From: Dankookia rubra
GTDB taxonomy: Bacteria; Pseudomonadota; Alphaproteobacteria; Acetobacterales; Acetobacteraceae
DNA length: 64,000 bases
Assembly (NCBI RefSeq): GCF_004355005.1
Contig: NZ_SMSJ01000009.1
Coordinates: 1 to 64,000 of the forward strand
Direction: 5' to 3'
Each line of letters starts with the position of its first letter. The first letter of the stretch is position 1. The notes beneath the pieces were generated by a model. The model did no database searches, had not been told where the DNA came from, and saw only the letters and a list, made by a program, of their open reading frames with translations. Shown here piece by piece: positions 19,261 to 27,854 of the stretch. The translations under genes and the position numbers were made by a program.

Positions 19261-19671
19261 GTGAGAACGGCAGATCGTCTCCCCTTCAAATCGCTACCGC
19301 GCGGGGCTGACGCGTCCCGCCTTCAAGCTTGTCCCGATGGGCCAGAGGCCCGCCCACAGGTTCCTTGGCATGGCAAGCGGCTGCTTTCGGCCTTGCCGCG
19401 ACGCGACCACGCTGCACTCGCCCGAGGCGAGGTCTTGCTCCCCATTCCCCTCGCGCACGAACTCCTGGCCGAAATGCTCGGTGTCCACCGCGCCACCCTG
19501 AGCCCGGCGCCGCTCGCCCCGCGGAACGAGCGCCTGGTGCGCATCCGCCACGGCCACGTGCGGGTTCCCGACTTTGCCGCCCTGAAGCAGGCCGCCTGCG
19601 GCTACGGCGCCGCCCTGCGCCGGCGCTTCGCCCCGCTGGCGGAGGACGGGGAGCCGAGGGCCACGCAGTGA
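19261..19671 (+). pseudogene. Crp/Fnr-type regulator remnant with the effector domain deleted
   Basis: A frame of 136 codons from GTG 19261. From about residue 39 it reads KRLLSALPRRDHAALARG, like the very N-terminus of Crp/Fnr proteins, and then jumps to LPIPLAHELLAEMLGVHRAT and LVRIRHGHVRVPDFAALKQAA, the winged helix-turn-helix at their C-terminus. The cyclic-nucleotide-binding barrel of about 120 residues between them is missing, and the helix C-terminal to the recognition helix is distorted (SPAPLAPRNERL). I read this as an internally deleted relic; a small surviving DNA-binding protein is the alternative. Its TGA overlaps the GTG start of the MASE1 kinase (GTGA), so it could still couple translation to that gene. 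Confidence 0.5.
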
Positions 19672-22600
19672 CAGCCACCATGCACCTTGTGCGCCAGCCT
19701 GGGCGCGCGGGGCACATGCGCCCCCTCGCGCTCGCCCTGATCTTCGGCATGGCCTATCTTGCCGCTGCGCTGCTCGGCCATGCCCTCACCTTGCGGTCCG
19801 TTGAGGTGGCGAGCTTCTGGCCTGCCGCAGGCCTCTATCTTGCGGCGTTGTTGCTGGCTCCGCCGCGCCGCTGGCCCATGTTGATCGCCGCAGCAACGGC
19901 GGCGAACCTGGCGTCAGACGTTTTGGTGCTGGGCCGCCCGCCGCTCCTCGTGCTCGGCTTCGCCCTGGCGAACGCCCTCGAGGCGTTGGCAGGCGCCTCC
20001 CTCGTTCGCCTGCTGCTGCACGCCCCGCCGCTGCAACCCGGTGCCCGGATGCGGGACACCGTGGTGCTCGGCGCTGCCGCTCTCGCCGCGCCGGTTGCCG
20101 GAAGCGTGGTCGGCGCCGGAACGGTCGACGCGCTTCTTGGCGCGCCCTTCGCCACGGTCTGGCCGGTGTGGTGGGCCGCCGATGTCGTCGGCATCCTGGT
20201 CGTCTCGCCTCTCGTCCTCGCTGCCGCGGGGGCTTGGCGCCCTTATCGCACCGTTGCGGTGAAAAGTGCGGCCTGGTGGCTGGAGGCTGCCGCGGCCCAC
20301 GCTGCCGTGCTCGGATCCTGCGTGGCCATATTCTGGCTGACCACCCCCGTGATCCGTCCGCCCTTCCTGACCGTGCCGCCGCTGCTATGGGCGGCGCTCC
20401 GCCTCGGGCCGCTCGCGACCGCGTCCACCGCGGCGTTCCTGGCGCTCTGTGCCGCCGGTACCGCCGCGTCCGGGTTCGGCCCTTTCGACCGCATCAACCT
20501 CGGCCCGACCGGTCAGGCGGTGCTGCTCCAGCTTTTCGTCGGCGCTGCCGCCGCGACAGCGCAACTCCTCTCGGCAGCAACGACCGAACGTCGCGCCGCG
20601 CTGTCACGTCTCACCGCCGCCAATACCGGCCTCGAGGCGGCTGTCGCCGCACGCACGTCGGAACTCGCCGCCTCGGAGGCGCGGCTGCGACTGGCGACCT
20701 CGGGCGCGGGCATCGGCACCTTGGAGCTCGATCTGGCGACGGGCCGAGGCCGCTGGTCGCGTGAGGCCGGGGACCTGCTCGGGATCGGGCCGCTCGAGGC
20801 GAGCGCGGAAACCTGGGTGGAGGCGCTGCACCCGGACGACCGGGCCGCGGCAGCCGAGGCCTGGCGGCGGGCGGTGGAGGAAGGCGCGCCCTACGAGGCA
20901 CATTTCCGCTCCGCCATACCCGCCCCGGACGGCGGCGAGCGCTGGCTCATGTCGCGTGCCCTGGTGGAGCGCGACGCGGCGGGCATCCCGCAGCGCGGTC
21001 TCGGCGTGCTGATCGACCTGACCCGCCAGCGGCGCGCCGAGCTGGCGCTGGCCAACAGCGAAGCGGTCCTGCGCCTCTCGCAGGAGCACGCGGGGATCGC
21101 CAGCTTCACCCTCGACGTCCCGAGCAGGATGCTGCGCTGCGGCCCGGCGGCCTTGCAGCTCTTCGGCTTCCCGCCGGGCAGCGACCGCATGCCGCTGGAG
21201 GAGTGGCATTCCGCCATCCACCCGGATGACGCGGACCGGATAGCGAGGCAGCGGGCCGCGGCCTTCGGCAGCCGCGCGCCGAGCGCGCATTTCGAGTACC
21301 GCGTGGTCCGGCCCGATACCGGTGCGGTCCTCGACGTGGAGATGCGCGCGCGGTGCGAATACGCCGCCGACGGCACGCCGCTCAGCGTGCTCGGCGTGGC
21401 GATCGACGTCACCGAGCGGAAGCGGGCGGAGACGGCCCTGGCCGCGAGCGAGGCGCAACTCCGCACCATCCTGGGGACGGTGCCCGTCGGCCTGATCCTG
21501 GCCGAACTGCCCTCCGGCCGCATCGTCAACGCCAACAGCTATGTCGAGCAGATGCTCCGCCGCCCGGTGCTGCGCTCGGCCGATGTCGATGGTTGCGAGG
21601 ACTGGGTCTCCTTCCACGCCGACGGCAGGCGGGTCGAAAGTCACGAATACCCGCTCGCGCGCATGGCGCTGGCGGATGAGGAGGAACCTTCGATCGAGGT
21701 GCACTTCCAGCGCGGCGATGGGACGCGCGCCTGGACGCGGATCCTCGGGCGCCCCATCCGGGACGAGAGGGGCGAGGTGGCCGGAGGCGTCGTCGCGCTG
21801 GTCGATGTCGATGCGCAGCGGCGCGCCCGCGATGCGCTCGCCGAGAGCGAGGCGCGACTGCGGCTCGCCCTCGATGCCGCCGGACTCGGCACCTGGGGCT
21901 GGGAGGTCGGGCGCGGGACGGAAACCCTGGAGTGGGATGCGCGCTGCAAGGCGCTGTTCGGCCTGCCGACCGCAGCGGTGGTTGGGTACGCCGCCTGGGC
22001 TGCGGCATTGCTGCCGGAGGATCGCGTCGCCACCGAGGCCGCCGTGGCGCGCGCCATCGACCCGGCCGAGCCGGACGACGACCTGGTCCGCGACTACCGA
22101 GTCGTCCTGCCGGGCGGAGCGGTACGCTGGCTCTCCGTCCATGGGCGTGCCTTTTTCGAGCCCGACCCGGGCGCGCCCGCCAGGCGCCGCGTGCTGCGCA
22201 TCATCGGCACGATCCACGACGTCACCGAAGCGCGAACCGCCATGGCGCGCCTGGCCGACACCGAGGCGGTGTTGCGCCTGTCGCAGCAGGCGGCCGGTGT
22301 CGTCAGCTACGTGCAGGACCTGCCGGACGGAGCCATCCGCACCGCGCCGGGGGCCCTCGCGCGGCTGGGCTTCCCATCCGCCCAGGATGCCATCTCACGC
22401 GCCGAATGGATCGCCCTGGTTCACCCCGACGATGCGGCCCGCCTGGTCGCCCAGGTTGCGGCCGACTTGTCCAGCGGCGCGGCGGAGTCCCGCTACGAAT
22501 ACCGCATTGCCCACCCCGTCACCGGCGCCATCATGCACGTCGAACAGCGGACGCTGCGCGAGTGGGGGGCAGGTGAGCAGTTCATACGCGCCTACGGCGT

Positions 22601-24278
22601 GGCGATCGACGTCACGGCCCGTGTCGCGGCCGAGAGTGCCCTGGCCAGGACCGAGGCCCGGCTGCGCCTGGCCCTCGAGGCGGGCGGCATGGGCTACTGG
22701 TCCTGGGATCTCCGCACTGACCAGCTGGAATGGGATGCGCGGCAGTTCAAGCTCTTCGGCCTCGACCCCGCGCGTGGCCAGCCGAGCGGCGAGGACGCGC
22801 TCTCGACCGTCCATCCGGACGACCTGCCGAGCCTGACCGCGGCGATCCAGGGCGCCATCGTCTCGGGCGATGGCGCCTTCAGCCACGAGTTCCGCATCGT
22901 CCATGCCGGGGGTGTCCGGTGGATCGCGGGCCATGGCCATGCTGTGACGGGACCGGACGGCCAAGCCAGCCGCATGGCGGGCCTGAACATGGACATCACG
23001 GCGCGGCGGGAGGCCGAGGCCGTGCTGGCGCGCGAGGCGGAACAACTCGACCATCTGGCCGAGGAGCGCGGCCGCGCCCTGGCCGAGAGCGAGCGGCGAC
23101 TGGCGCAGGCCGCGCGGATGGAGGCGCTGGGGCGGCTGGCGGGCGGCATCGCGCATGACTTCAACAACGTCCTCCAGGCGGTTCAGGGCGGCATCGCATT
23201 GGCCTCGAAGCGCCTGCCCGCGGAAGCCGACGCGGTGCGGCGGTATCTCAGCATCGCCTCCGAGGCAGCCGGGCGCGGAGCGGCGGTCACCGGCCGCCTG
23301 CTCTCCTTTGCCCGGCGCGGCGAACTCCGCTCCGAACCGGTGGCGCCTGGCCCCTTGCTCGAGGGACTGGCCGAGTTGCTCGGGTCCGCCCTCGGGCCGA
23401 AAGTCATGCTACGGACCGAGGTGCATCCGGACCTTCCCACGCTGCTCGCTGACAAGGCACAGCTTGAGGCGGTGCTGGTCAACCTGGCGAACAACGCCCG
23501 CGATGCCATGCCCGACGGCGGCGCACTGACCCTCACGGCCGAGGAGGTGACGGTGCATGATGCCCAACCGCCGCCGCACGGCCTGCAGCCTGGCACCTAC
23601 CTGCGCCTGTCCGTCGCTGATCGTGGCGAGGGCATGCCGCCCGAGGTGCTGGCGCGGGTGACCGAGCCATTCTTCACCACCAAACCCAGGGGCAAGGGCA
23701 CCGGCCTCGGCCTGGCCATGGCACGTGGCTTCGCCGAGCAATCCGGTGGCGGATTGTCGATCGAGAGTACGCCGGGCCTTGGCACCACCGTCTCGGTCTG
23801 GATGCCGCGCTGGCTGGAGCACGCTGCGGCCAGCTCTGCTATCGACGGCTCGGCCCCCGAACCGGCGCCGCCGCCAAAGGGCGGCATTGCTATCCTGCTG
23901 GCCGAGGACAAGGCCGAGGTGCGCGCCGTACTTGTCGGGCACCTGGAGGACCAGGGCTACCAAGTGCGGGCGGCTGAGGACGCCGCCTCGGCTCTCGCCG
24001 CCCTCGCCGATGGCTTCCGGCCGGATGCGCTGGTGACCGACTTCAGCATGCCGGGCGTGCTGGACGGGCTCGACCTGCTCGCCGAGGTCAGGACGCAACT
24101 GCCGCGCCTGCCCGCCGTGCTGGTCACCGGTCACGCCGGTGAGGTCGCCCATGGTCGGATGGACGAGGCCGAGCGGGGCGGTCCTTTCGCCCTGCTGCGC
24201 AAGCCAGCCACGCCCGAGGTGCTGCTTGACCGGCTCGCCCGTGTGCTGCGGCAGAGCGGCACCGGCAGGGCCGCATGA
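19668..24278 (+). CDS. MASE1 / six-PAS hybrid histidine kinase
   Basis: 1536 residues. The N-terminal about 300 residues form a MASE1 integral-membrane sensor of about eight helices (FWPAAGLYLAALLLAPPRRW is a typical stretch). Six PAS domains follow between about 335 and 1120, each introduced by a SEARLRL-like linker, then HisKA with H1163 (GGIAHDFNN), HATPase and a C-terminal receiver with D1458 (VTDFSMPGVLDG). The start GTG 19668 overlaps the stop of the Crp remnant and has GAGGG upstream; ATG 19680 is an alternative. The HisKA-HATPase-receiver part is closely similar to that of the CHASE3 kinase at 13596, in DNA as well as protein, indicating duplication. No output regulator adjoins it; an IS3-type remnant follows. 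Confidence 0.88.
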   Translation: MTATMHLVRQPGRAGHMRPLALALIFGMAYLAAALLGHALTLRSVEVASFWPAAGLYLAALLLAPPRRWPMLIAAATAANLASDVLVLGRPPLLVLGFALANALEALAGASLVRLLLHAPPLQPGARMRDTVVLGAAALAAPVAGSVVGAGTVDALLGAPFATVWPVWWAADVVGILVVSPLVLAAAGAWRPYRTVAVKSAAWWLEAAAAHAAVLGSCVAIFWLTTPVIRPPFLTVPPLLWAALRLGPLATASTAAFLALCAAGTAASGFGPFDRINLGPTGQAVLLQLFVGAAAATAQLLSAATTERRAALSRLTAANTGLEAAVAARTSELAASEARLRLATSGAGIGTLELDLATGRGRWSREAGDLLGIGPLEASAETWVEALHPDDRAAAAEAWRRAVEEGAPYEAHFRSAIPAPDGGERWLMSRALVERDAAGIPQRGLGVLIDLTRQRRAELALANSEAVLRLSQEHAGIASFTLDVPSRMLRCGPAALQLFGFPPGSDRMPLEEWHSAIHPDDADRIARQRAAAFGSRAPSAHFEYRVVRPDTGAVLDVEMRARCEYAADGTPLSVLGVAIDVTERKRAETALAASEAQLRTILGTVPVGLILAELPSGRIVNANSYVEQMLRRPVLRSADVDGCEDWVSFHADGRRVESHEYPLARMALADEEEPSIEVHFQRGDGTRAWTRILGRPIRDERGEVAGGVVALVDVDAQRRARDALAESEARLRLALDAAGLGTWGWEVGRGTETLEWDARCKALFGLPTAAVVGYAAWAAALLPEDRVATEAAVARAIDPAEPDDDLVRDYRVVLPGGAVRWLSVHGRAFFEPDPGAPARRRVLRIIGTIHDVTEARTAMARLADTEAVLRLSQQAAGVVSYVQDLPDGAIRTAPGALARLGFPSAQDAISRAEWIALVHPDDAARLVAQVAADLSSGAAESRYEYRIAHPVTGAIMHVEQRTLREWGAGEQFIRAYGVAIDVTARVAAESALARTEARLRLALEAGGMGYWSWDLRTDQLEWDARQFKLFGLDPARGQPSGEDALSTVHPDDLPSLTAAIQGAIVSGDGAFSHEFRIVHAGGVRWIAGHGHAVTGPDGQASRMAGLNMDITARREAEAVLAREAEQLDHLAEERGRALAESERRLAQAARMEALGRLAGGIAHDFNNVLQAVQGGIALASKRLPAEADAVRRYLSIASEAAGRGAAVTGRLLSFARRGELRSEPVAPGPLLEGLAELLGSALGPKVMLRTEVHPDLPTLLADKAQLEAVLVNLANNARDAMPDGGALTLTAEEVTVHDAQPPPHGLQPGTYLRLSVADRGEGMPPEVLARVTEPFFTTKPRGKGTGLGLAMARGFAEQSGGGLSIESTPGLGTTVSVWMPRWLEHAAASSAIDGSAPEPAPPPKGGIAILLAEDKAEVRAVLVGHLEDQGYQVRAAEDAASALAALADGFRPDALVTDFSMPGVLDGLDLLAEVRTQLPRLPAVLVTGHAGEVAHGRMDEAERGGPFALLRKPATPEVLLDRLARVLRQSGTGRAA

Positions 24279-24405
24279 TGCGCGGACGAGAATGACGCGC
24301 GGGACGTCGACGCAGGCACGCCCTGTTGTCGTTTTCCGTCGTCGGACGATTCTAGCAAGGCGAGGCGTATTTCCCGCAGAGGCTTTGGCTTGGGATGGTT
24401 GGAGG

Positions 24406-25173
24406 TTATGTGGCCTGCTGCTGATGCGGCAAGCGGCGTTGTTGGATGGTCGGCCAGGTGATGCGCGCGTGTTCAGACAGGATGGCCTGGCCGCGGCCGA
24501 AGTAGACGTCGGTGGGTGTGCGGTTGCCGAGGCTCTCGTGAGCGCGGCGGTGGTTGTCATGATCGGCAAGAGCTTCGAGCCGCACCTCGAGTTCGCCGGG
24601 CAGGTAGGAATGCTCGAGCCGGAGGCGGTTCTGCAGGGTCTTGTGCCAGCGCTCGATCTTACGCTGGGTCTGCGGATAGCAGAGGGCGCCGCGGATGTCC
24701 TTCGCCGGCGGGCTGGCCAGCCAGTCGGCCAAGTCTCTGATGATGGTGCTCAGTCCGTTGTCGGACAGCAGCCGCGGCCTGTGGCGCACACGCGCCTGCG
24801 CGCAACCTGACGCGGCGAGAGCCAGTTCCAGCGTGTCGGTGACGTCGCGTGGCACCATGGCCGTGCAGAGCTTCCAGGCCATGACGGTGCGGGAGAAGTC
24901 GTTCAGCACGCTGGGCAGATAGAAGCCGCCCCAGCCAATGACCTTCAGGTATGCAAAGCCGGTCTGCCAGAGCTGGTGTGGTGCAGTGGTCGTGGTGTGG
25001 AACTCGTCGGCCGCATCGACCACGATTAAGACCGGACTGGCGATCAGCGTGTGTGCGCTGAGCAGGCGATGGGCAGCAATGCTGTCCTCACCGCGCAGGC
25101 GCTCCAGCATGATCCGGATCTTCTCCTCGGCTGGGTGCTGTTTGTGGGTCGCGCGCCGGATGTCGCTGACCAC
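24406..25173 (-). pseudogene. IS3-family transposase remnant: OrfA start fused in frame to OrfB catalytic domain
   Basis: 255 codons from GTG 25173. Residues 8-33 (THKQHPAEEKIRIMLERLRG region, then EDSIA) match the beginning of an IS3-type OrfA, but from residue 34 the sequence is the middle of OrfB (HRLLSAHTLIASP, then WQTGFAYLKV). About 200 codons, including the end of OrfA and start of OrfB, are gone without breaking the frame. The rve domain is also damaged: the first catalytic Asp of WQTDF is Gly72, while the second Asp (D138, LLSDNG) and Glu (E174, KIERWH) remain. It cannot be an active transposase. CCTGAAC (25189-25195) and GTTCAGG (25207-25213) form a small inverted repeat just upstream. 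Confidence 0.8.
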
Positions 25174-25643
25174 CGGCTCGGCAGGTGGCCTGAACGCACT
25201 GTTACGGTTCAGGCGACAGGAGCGGAGGATTTTGGGCCCACCCTCGATCCGCGGCGGTTACGATGCGTCAGGAATCCGCCGCTCCGCCAGCCGCCGCAAC
25301 TGACCTGCTGACGGCCGCGGCTCGGCGCCGCTGCAAGACGGGTTACGTCCGCCCAAGCCGTCGGCCGGGCCGACGCCTGGAATTGCGACGCCATCCGTCC
25401 GTTGGGGCGCGGCGGCACTGGACCCGAACAGCCGGAGGAAGAAAAAGCCGGCATGGTGATCGCCACGCTGCGTGATAGGGCGGAGATTGTCTCCGCGCCC
25501 GGCTGTCCCGATTCTATTCCATGGCATGCCGGCCCCTCCGGCCTGGCGGTTCGACGCCCGCCTGCCCAACTTCGCCCACGGCTGATCCGACCGGCGCCGT
25601 CCTGAGGCGTTGAGCCCGTACCTGCCACCAAAGGAGACGACGC
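25174..25643. other. Intergenic stretch between IS remnant and pirin gene
   Basis: 470 bases with only shadow frames. The inverted repeat CCTGAAC/GTTCAGG at 25189-25213 lies near the IS remnant. The right end carries AAAGGAG at 25630-25636, the ribosome site of the pirin gene. Nothing else is recognisable. Confidence 0.5.
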
Positions 25644-26606
25644 ATGAGCTGGAATCCCTGCCCCGACCCGACGCTCGGCGACCGCACGAACGTCGACGCG
25701 GTCGAGTTGAAGATCGTGCCGCGCGCGGTCGACCTCGGCGAGATGACGGTACGCCGGGCGCTGCCCTCGACCAGCCGGCAGATGGTCGGCCCCTTTATTT
25801 TCTTCGACCAGATGGGCCCGGCCGAGTTCCTGACCGACCAGGGCATCGACGTGCGGCCGCACCCGCATATCAACCTCTCGACGCTCACCTATTTGTTCGA
25901 GGGCGAGATCCTGCACCGTGACAGCCTGGGCACCGAGAAGGTGATCCAGCCCGGCGCGGTGAACTGGATGCGGGCCGGCCGCGGCATCGTCCATTCCGAG
26001 CGCACCGCGGAGGAGCGGAAGCGCCACGGCCAGCGCCTGTTCGGCATCCAGACCTGGATGGCGCTGCCCGCGAGCCAGGAAGAAAGTGATCCCGCCTTCA
26101 TGCATCACGGCGCCGAGGCGCTGCCGGTGGTCGAGGCCGGCGGCATGCGGGCAAGGCTGATCGCCGGGCGGGCCTTCGGCACGGCCTCGCCGCTCGAGAC
26201 GGCGTCCGAGACGCTCTATGCCGACGTGCAGCTTGCGGCGGGCGCCCGCCTGCCGGTCGATGCCGGCTACGACGAACGGGCGATCTACATCCTCAGCGGC
26301 CGGATAGAGATCGCCGGAGACGCATTCGAGCCCGGGCAGCTCCTGGTCCTCCGGCCGGGGGACGCGATCACGGTGGCGGCGACGGCGGATGCGCGCTTCA
26401 TGCTGTTCGGCGGCGCCCCGATGGAGGGACCACGCTACATCTGGTGGAACTTCGTCTCTTCCCGCCGCGAACGCATCGAGGCCGCGAAGGAGGAATGGGC
26501 GAAGGGCCGCTTCGACACCGTGCCGGGCGACGAGGCCGAGTTCATCCCCCTGCCCAACAAACCCGATGCGCCGCAGCGCGCGACCGGCGGCGTATTCTAT
26601 CCCTAG
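25644..26606 (+). CDS. Pirin family protein
   Basis: 320 residues with the two cupin domains of pirins. The N-terminal metal-binding motif is present: RPHPHINLSTLTYLFEGE with two His, then LHRD with a third His and a downstream Glu-rich segment. Pirins are cytosolic iron proteins; bacterial members have been reported as quercetinase-like dioxygenases or as modulators of enzyme complexes, and the role here is open. ATG 25644 has the strong ribosome site AAAGGAG eight bases upstream. It is monocistronic or leads the following catabolic genes, which start 249 bases downstream. Confidence 0.9.
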   Translation: MSWNPCPDPTLGDRTNVDAVELKIVPRAVDLGEMTVRRALPSTSRQMVGPFIFFDQMGPAEFLTDQGIDVRPHPHINLSTLTYLFEGEILHRDSLGTEKVIQPGAVNWMRAGRGIVHSERTAEERKRHGQRLFGIQTWMALPASQEESDPAFMHHGAEALPVVEAGGMRARLIAGRAFGTASPLETASETLYADVQLAAGARLPVDAGYDERAIYILSGRIEIAGDAFEPGQLLVLRPGDAITVAATADARFMLFGGAPMEGPRYIWWNFVSSRRERIEAAKEEWAKGRFDTVPGDEAEFIPLPNKPDAPQRATGGVFYP

Positions 26607-26750
26607 CGCGCCTCCGGCCTCAACGCGCTGGAGGACGGGGGCTTCGGGCCTGACCGCAGGGTGGTCCTGGGTTGCGGCCAGGGCGCCTGCCTGACGCTGG
26701 AGCTCGCCGCCCGGTCGGGGCTGTCCCGGATGCCCGCCGGTCGCCGCTCC

Positions 26751-26762
26751 ATCATGCATACA
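26751..26762 (+). promoter_or_regulatory. Candidate operator ATCATGCATACA before the epimerase operon
   Basis: Lies 94 bases before the epimerase start. The ten bases ATCATGCATA differ at one position from ATCATGCACA at 31031-31040 in front of the monooxygenase gene, and TGCATACA (26755-26762) differs at one position from the palindrome TGTATACA at 31021-31028. Such TGTATACA-type palindromes are typical binding sites of GntR/FCD regulators, one of which is encoded at 30223. Prediction only. Confidence 0.3.
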
Positions 26763-26855
26763 CGCGTGTGCCGCTGCGTTGACAGACGCGGCCGCGCCAT
26801 GAAAGCATCCCGGCAACAGGCCGCCGGGCACACCGGGCGGCACGGGGGAACGCAG

Positions 26856-27854
26856 ATGACGCCGACCGTCGCTGGCAAGGCCTACCTCGTCACCGGGGGG
26901 GCCAGCCTGATCGGCTCGCATATCGCCGACCAATTGCTGGACCAGGGCGCGTCCGAGGTCCGGCTGCTGGACAACTACGCGCTCGGCACGCCGGAGACTA
27001 TCGCGCACCTCGCCGGTGACCCGCGCATCCGCCTGGTCCGCGGCGACATCCTTCGGCTGAATGAGCTGATCGACGCGACCGCGGGCAGCGACGGCATCTT
27101 TGCCCTCGCCGGCTTCCTCACCCTGCCCTTTTCGCAGAACCCGCCGCTCGGCGTCGCGGTGAACACCACCGGCGTGGCGAACACGCTGGAAGCCGCGCGG
27201 ATCGCCAAGGCACGCCACGTGGTCTTCGCCTCCTCCGTCGCCGCCTATGGCAATACGGCGGCCGAGGTGCTGGACGAGGATTGCCCCAGCGCCATGGCCA
27301 GCGTCTCCCCCGCCGCCGCGGTCTATGGCGTCACCAAGCTGCTCGGCGAGCAACTCGGCCTGCTCTACGCCCAGCGGCATGGCATCGGCTTCAGCGGGAT
27401 GCGCTTCTCCTCGGTCTACGGCGAACGCCAGCATGCCCGCGCGGTGAACGCCAATTTCATCGCCGAGACACATGACCGCATCCGCCGCGGCGAAAGACCG
27501 GTCATCGTTGGCGACGGGCGGGAGGTGCACGACTACATCCATGTCACCGATGTCGCCGCCGGCTGCATCGCGGCCATGCTGCGGGGCCGGGGCGGCCAGG
27601 TGCTCAATCTCTGCACCGGCGTTGACACCACCCACACCACCCTGGTGGACACGCTGCTGCAGGTGTGCGGCGCCGCCGGGCTGCAGCCGGAGTACCGCGC
27701 CGACACGCGCGCGGTGAAATCGGCCGGCGGCACGCATCTCGGCTTCTCCCCCGCCAAGGCAAGGCACGAGATCGGCTGGGAGGCAGCGGTAGACCTGCGC
27801 GCCGGCCTGACCCGTTATATCGCCTGGCGCAATGAGCAAGGGCAGGCGGCATGA
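26856..27854 (+). CDS. NAD-dependent epimerase/dehydratase (extended SDR)
   Basis: 332 residues. The Rossmann motif is TGGASLIG at the N-terminus, the active-site motif is YGVTK with the upstream Ser in ASSVAAYG, and IHVTDVA is typical of GalE-like extended short-chain dehydrogenases. These enzymes epimerise or dehydrate nucleotide sugars with bound NAD; the substrate here is unknown, and the catabolic neighbours suggest a sugar-acid or related substrate rather than cell-wall synthesis. The ATG at 26856 has GGGGGAA upstream and fits the family; the frame is open further back without protein-like sequence. Its last four bases overlap the start of the MmgE/PrpD gene (ATGA). Confidence 0.88.
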   Translation: MTPTVAGKAYLVTGGASLIGSHIADQLLDQGASEVRLLDNYALGTPETIAHLAGDPRIRLVRGDILRLNELIDATAGSDGIFALAGFLTLPFSQNPPLGVAVNTTGVANTLEAARIAKARHVVFASSVAAYGNTAAEVLDEDCPSAMASVSPAAAVYGVTKLLGEQLGLLYAQRHGIGFSGMRFSSVYGERQHARAVNANFIAETHDRIRRGERPVIVGDGREVHDYIHVTDVAAGCIAAMLRGRGGQVLNLCTGVDTTHTTLVDTLLQVCGAAGLQPEYRADTRAVKSAGGTHLGFSPAKARHEIGWEAAVDLRAGLTRYIAWRNEQGQAA

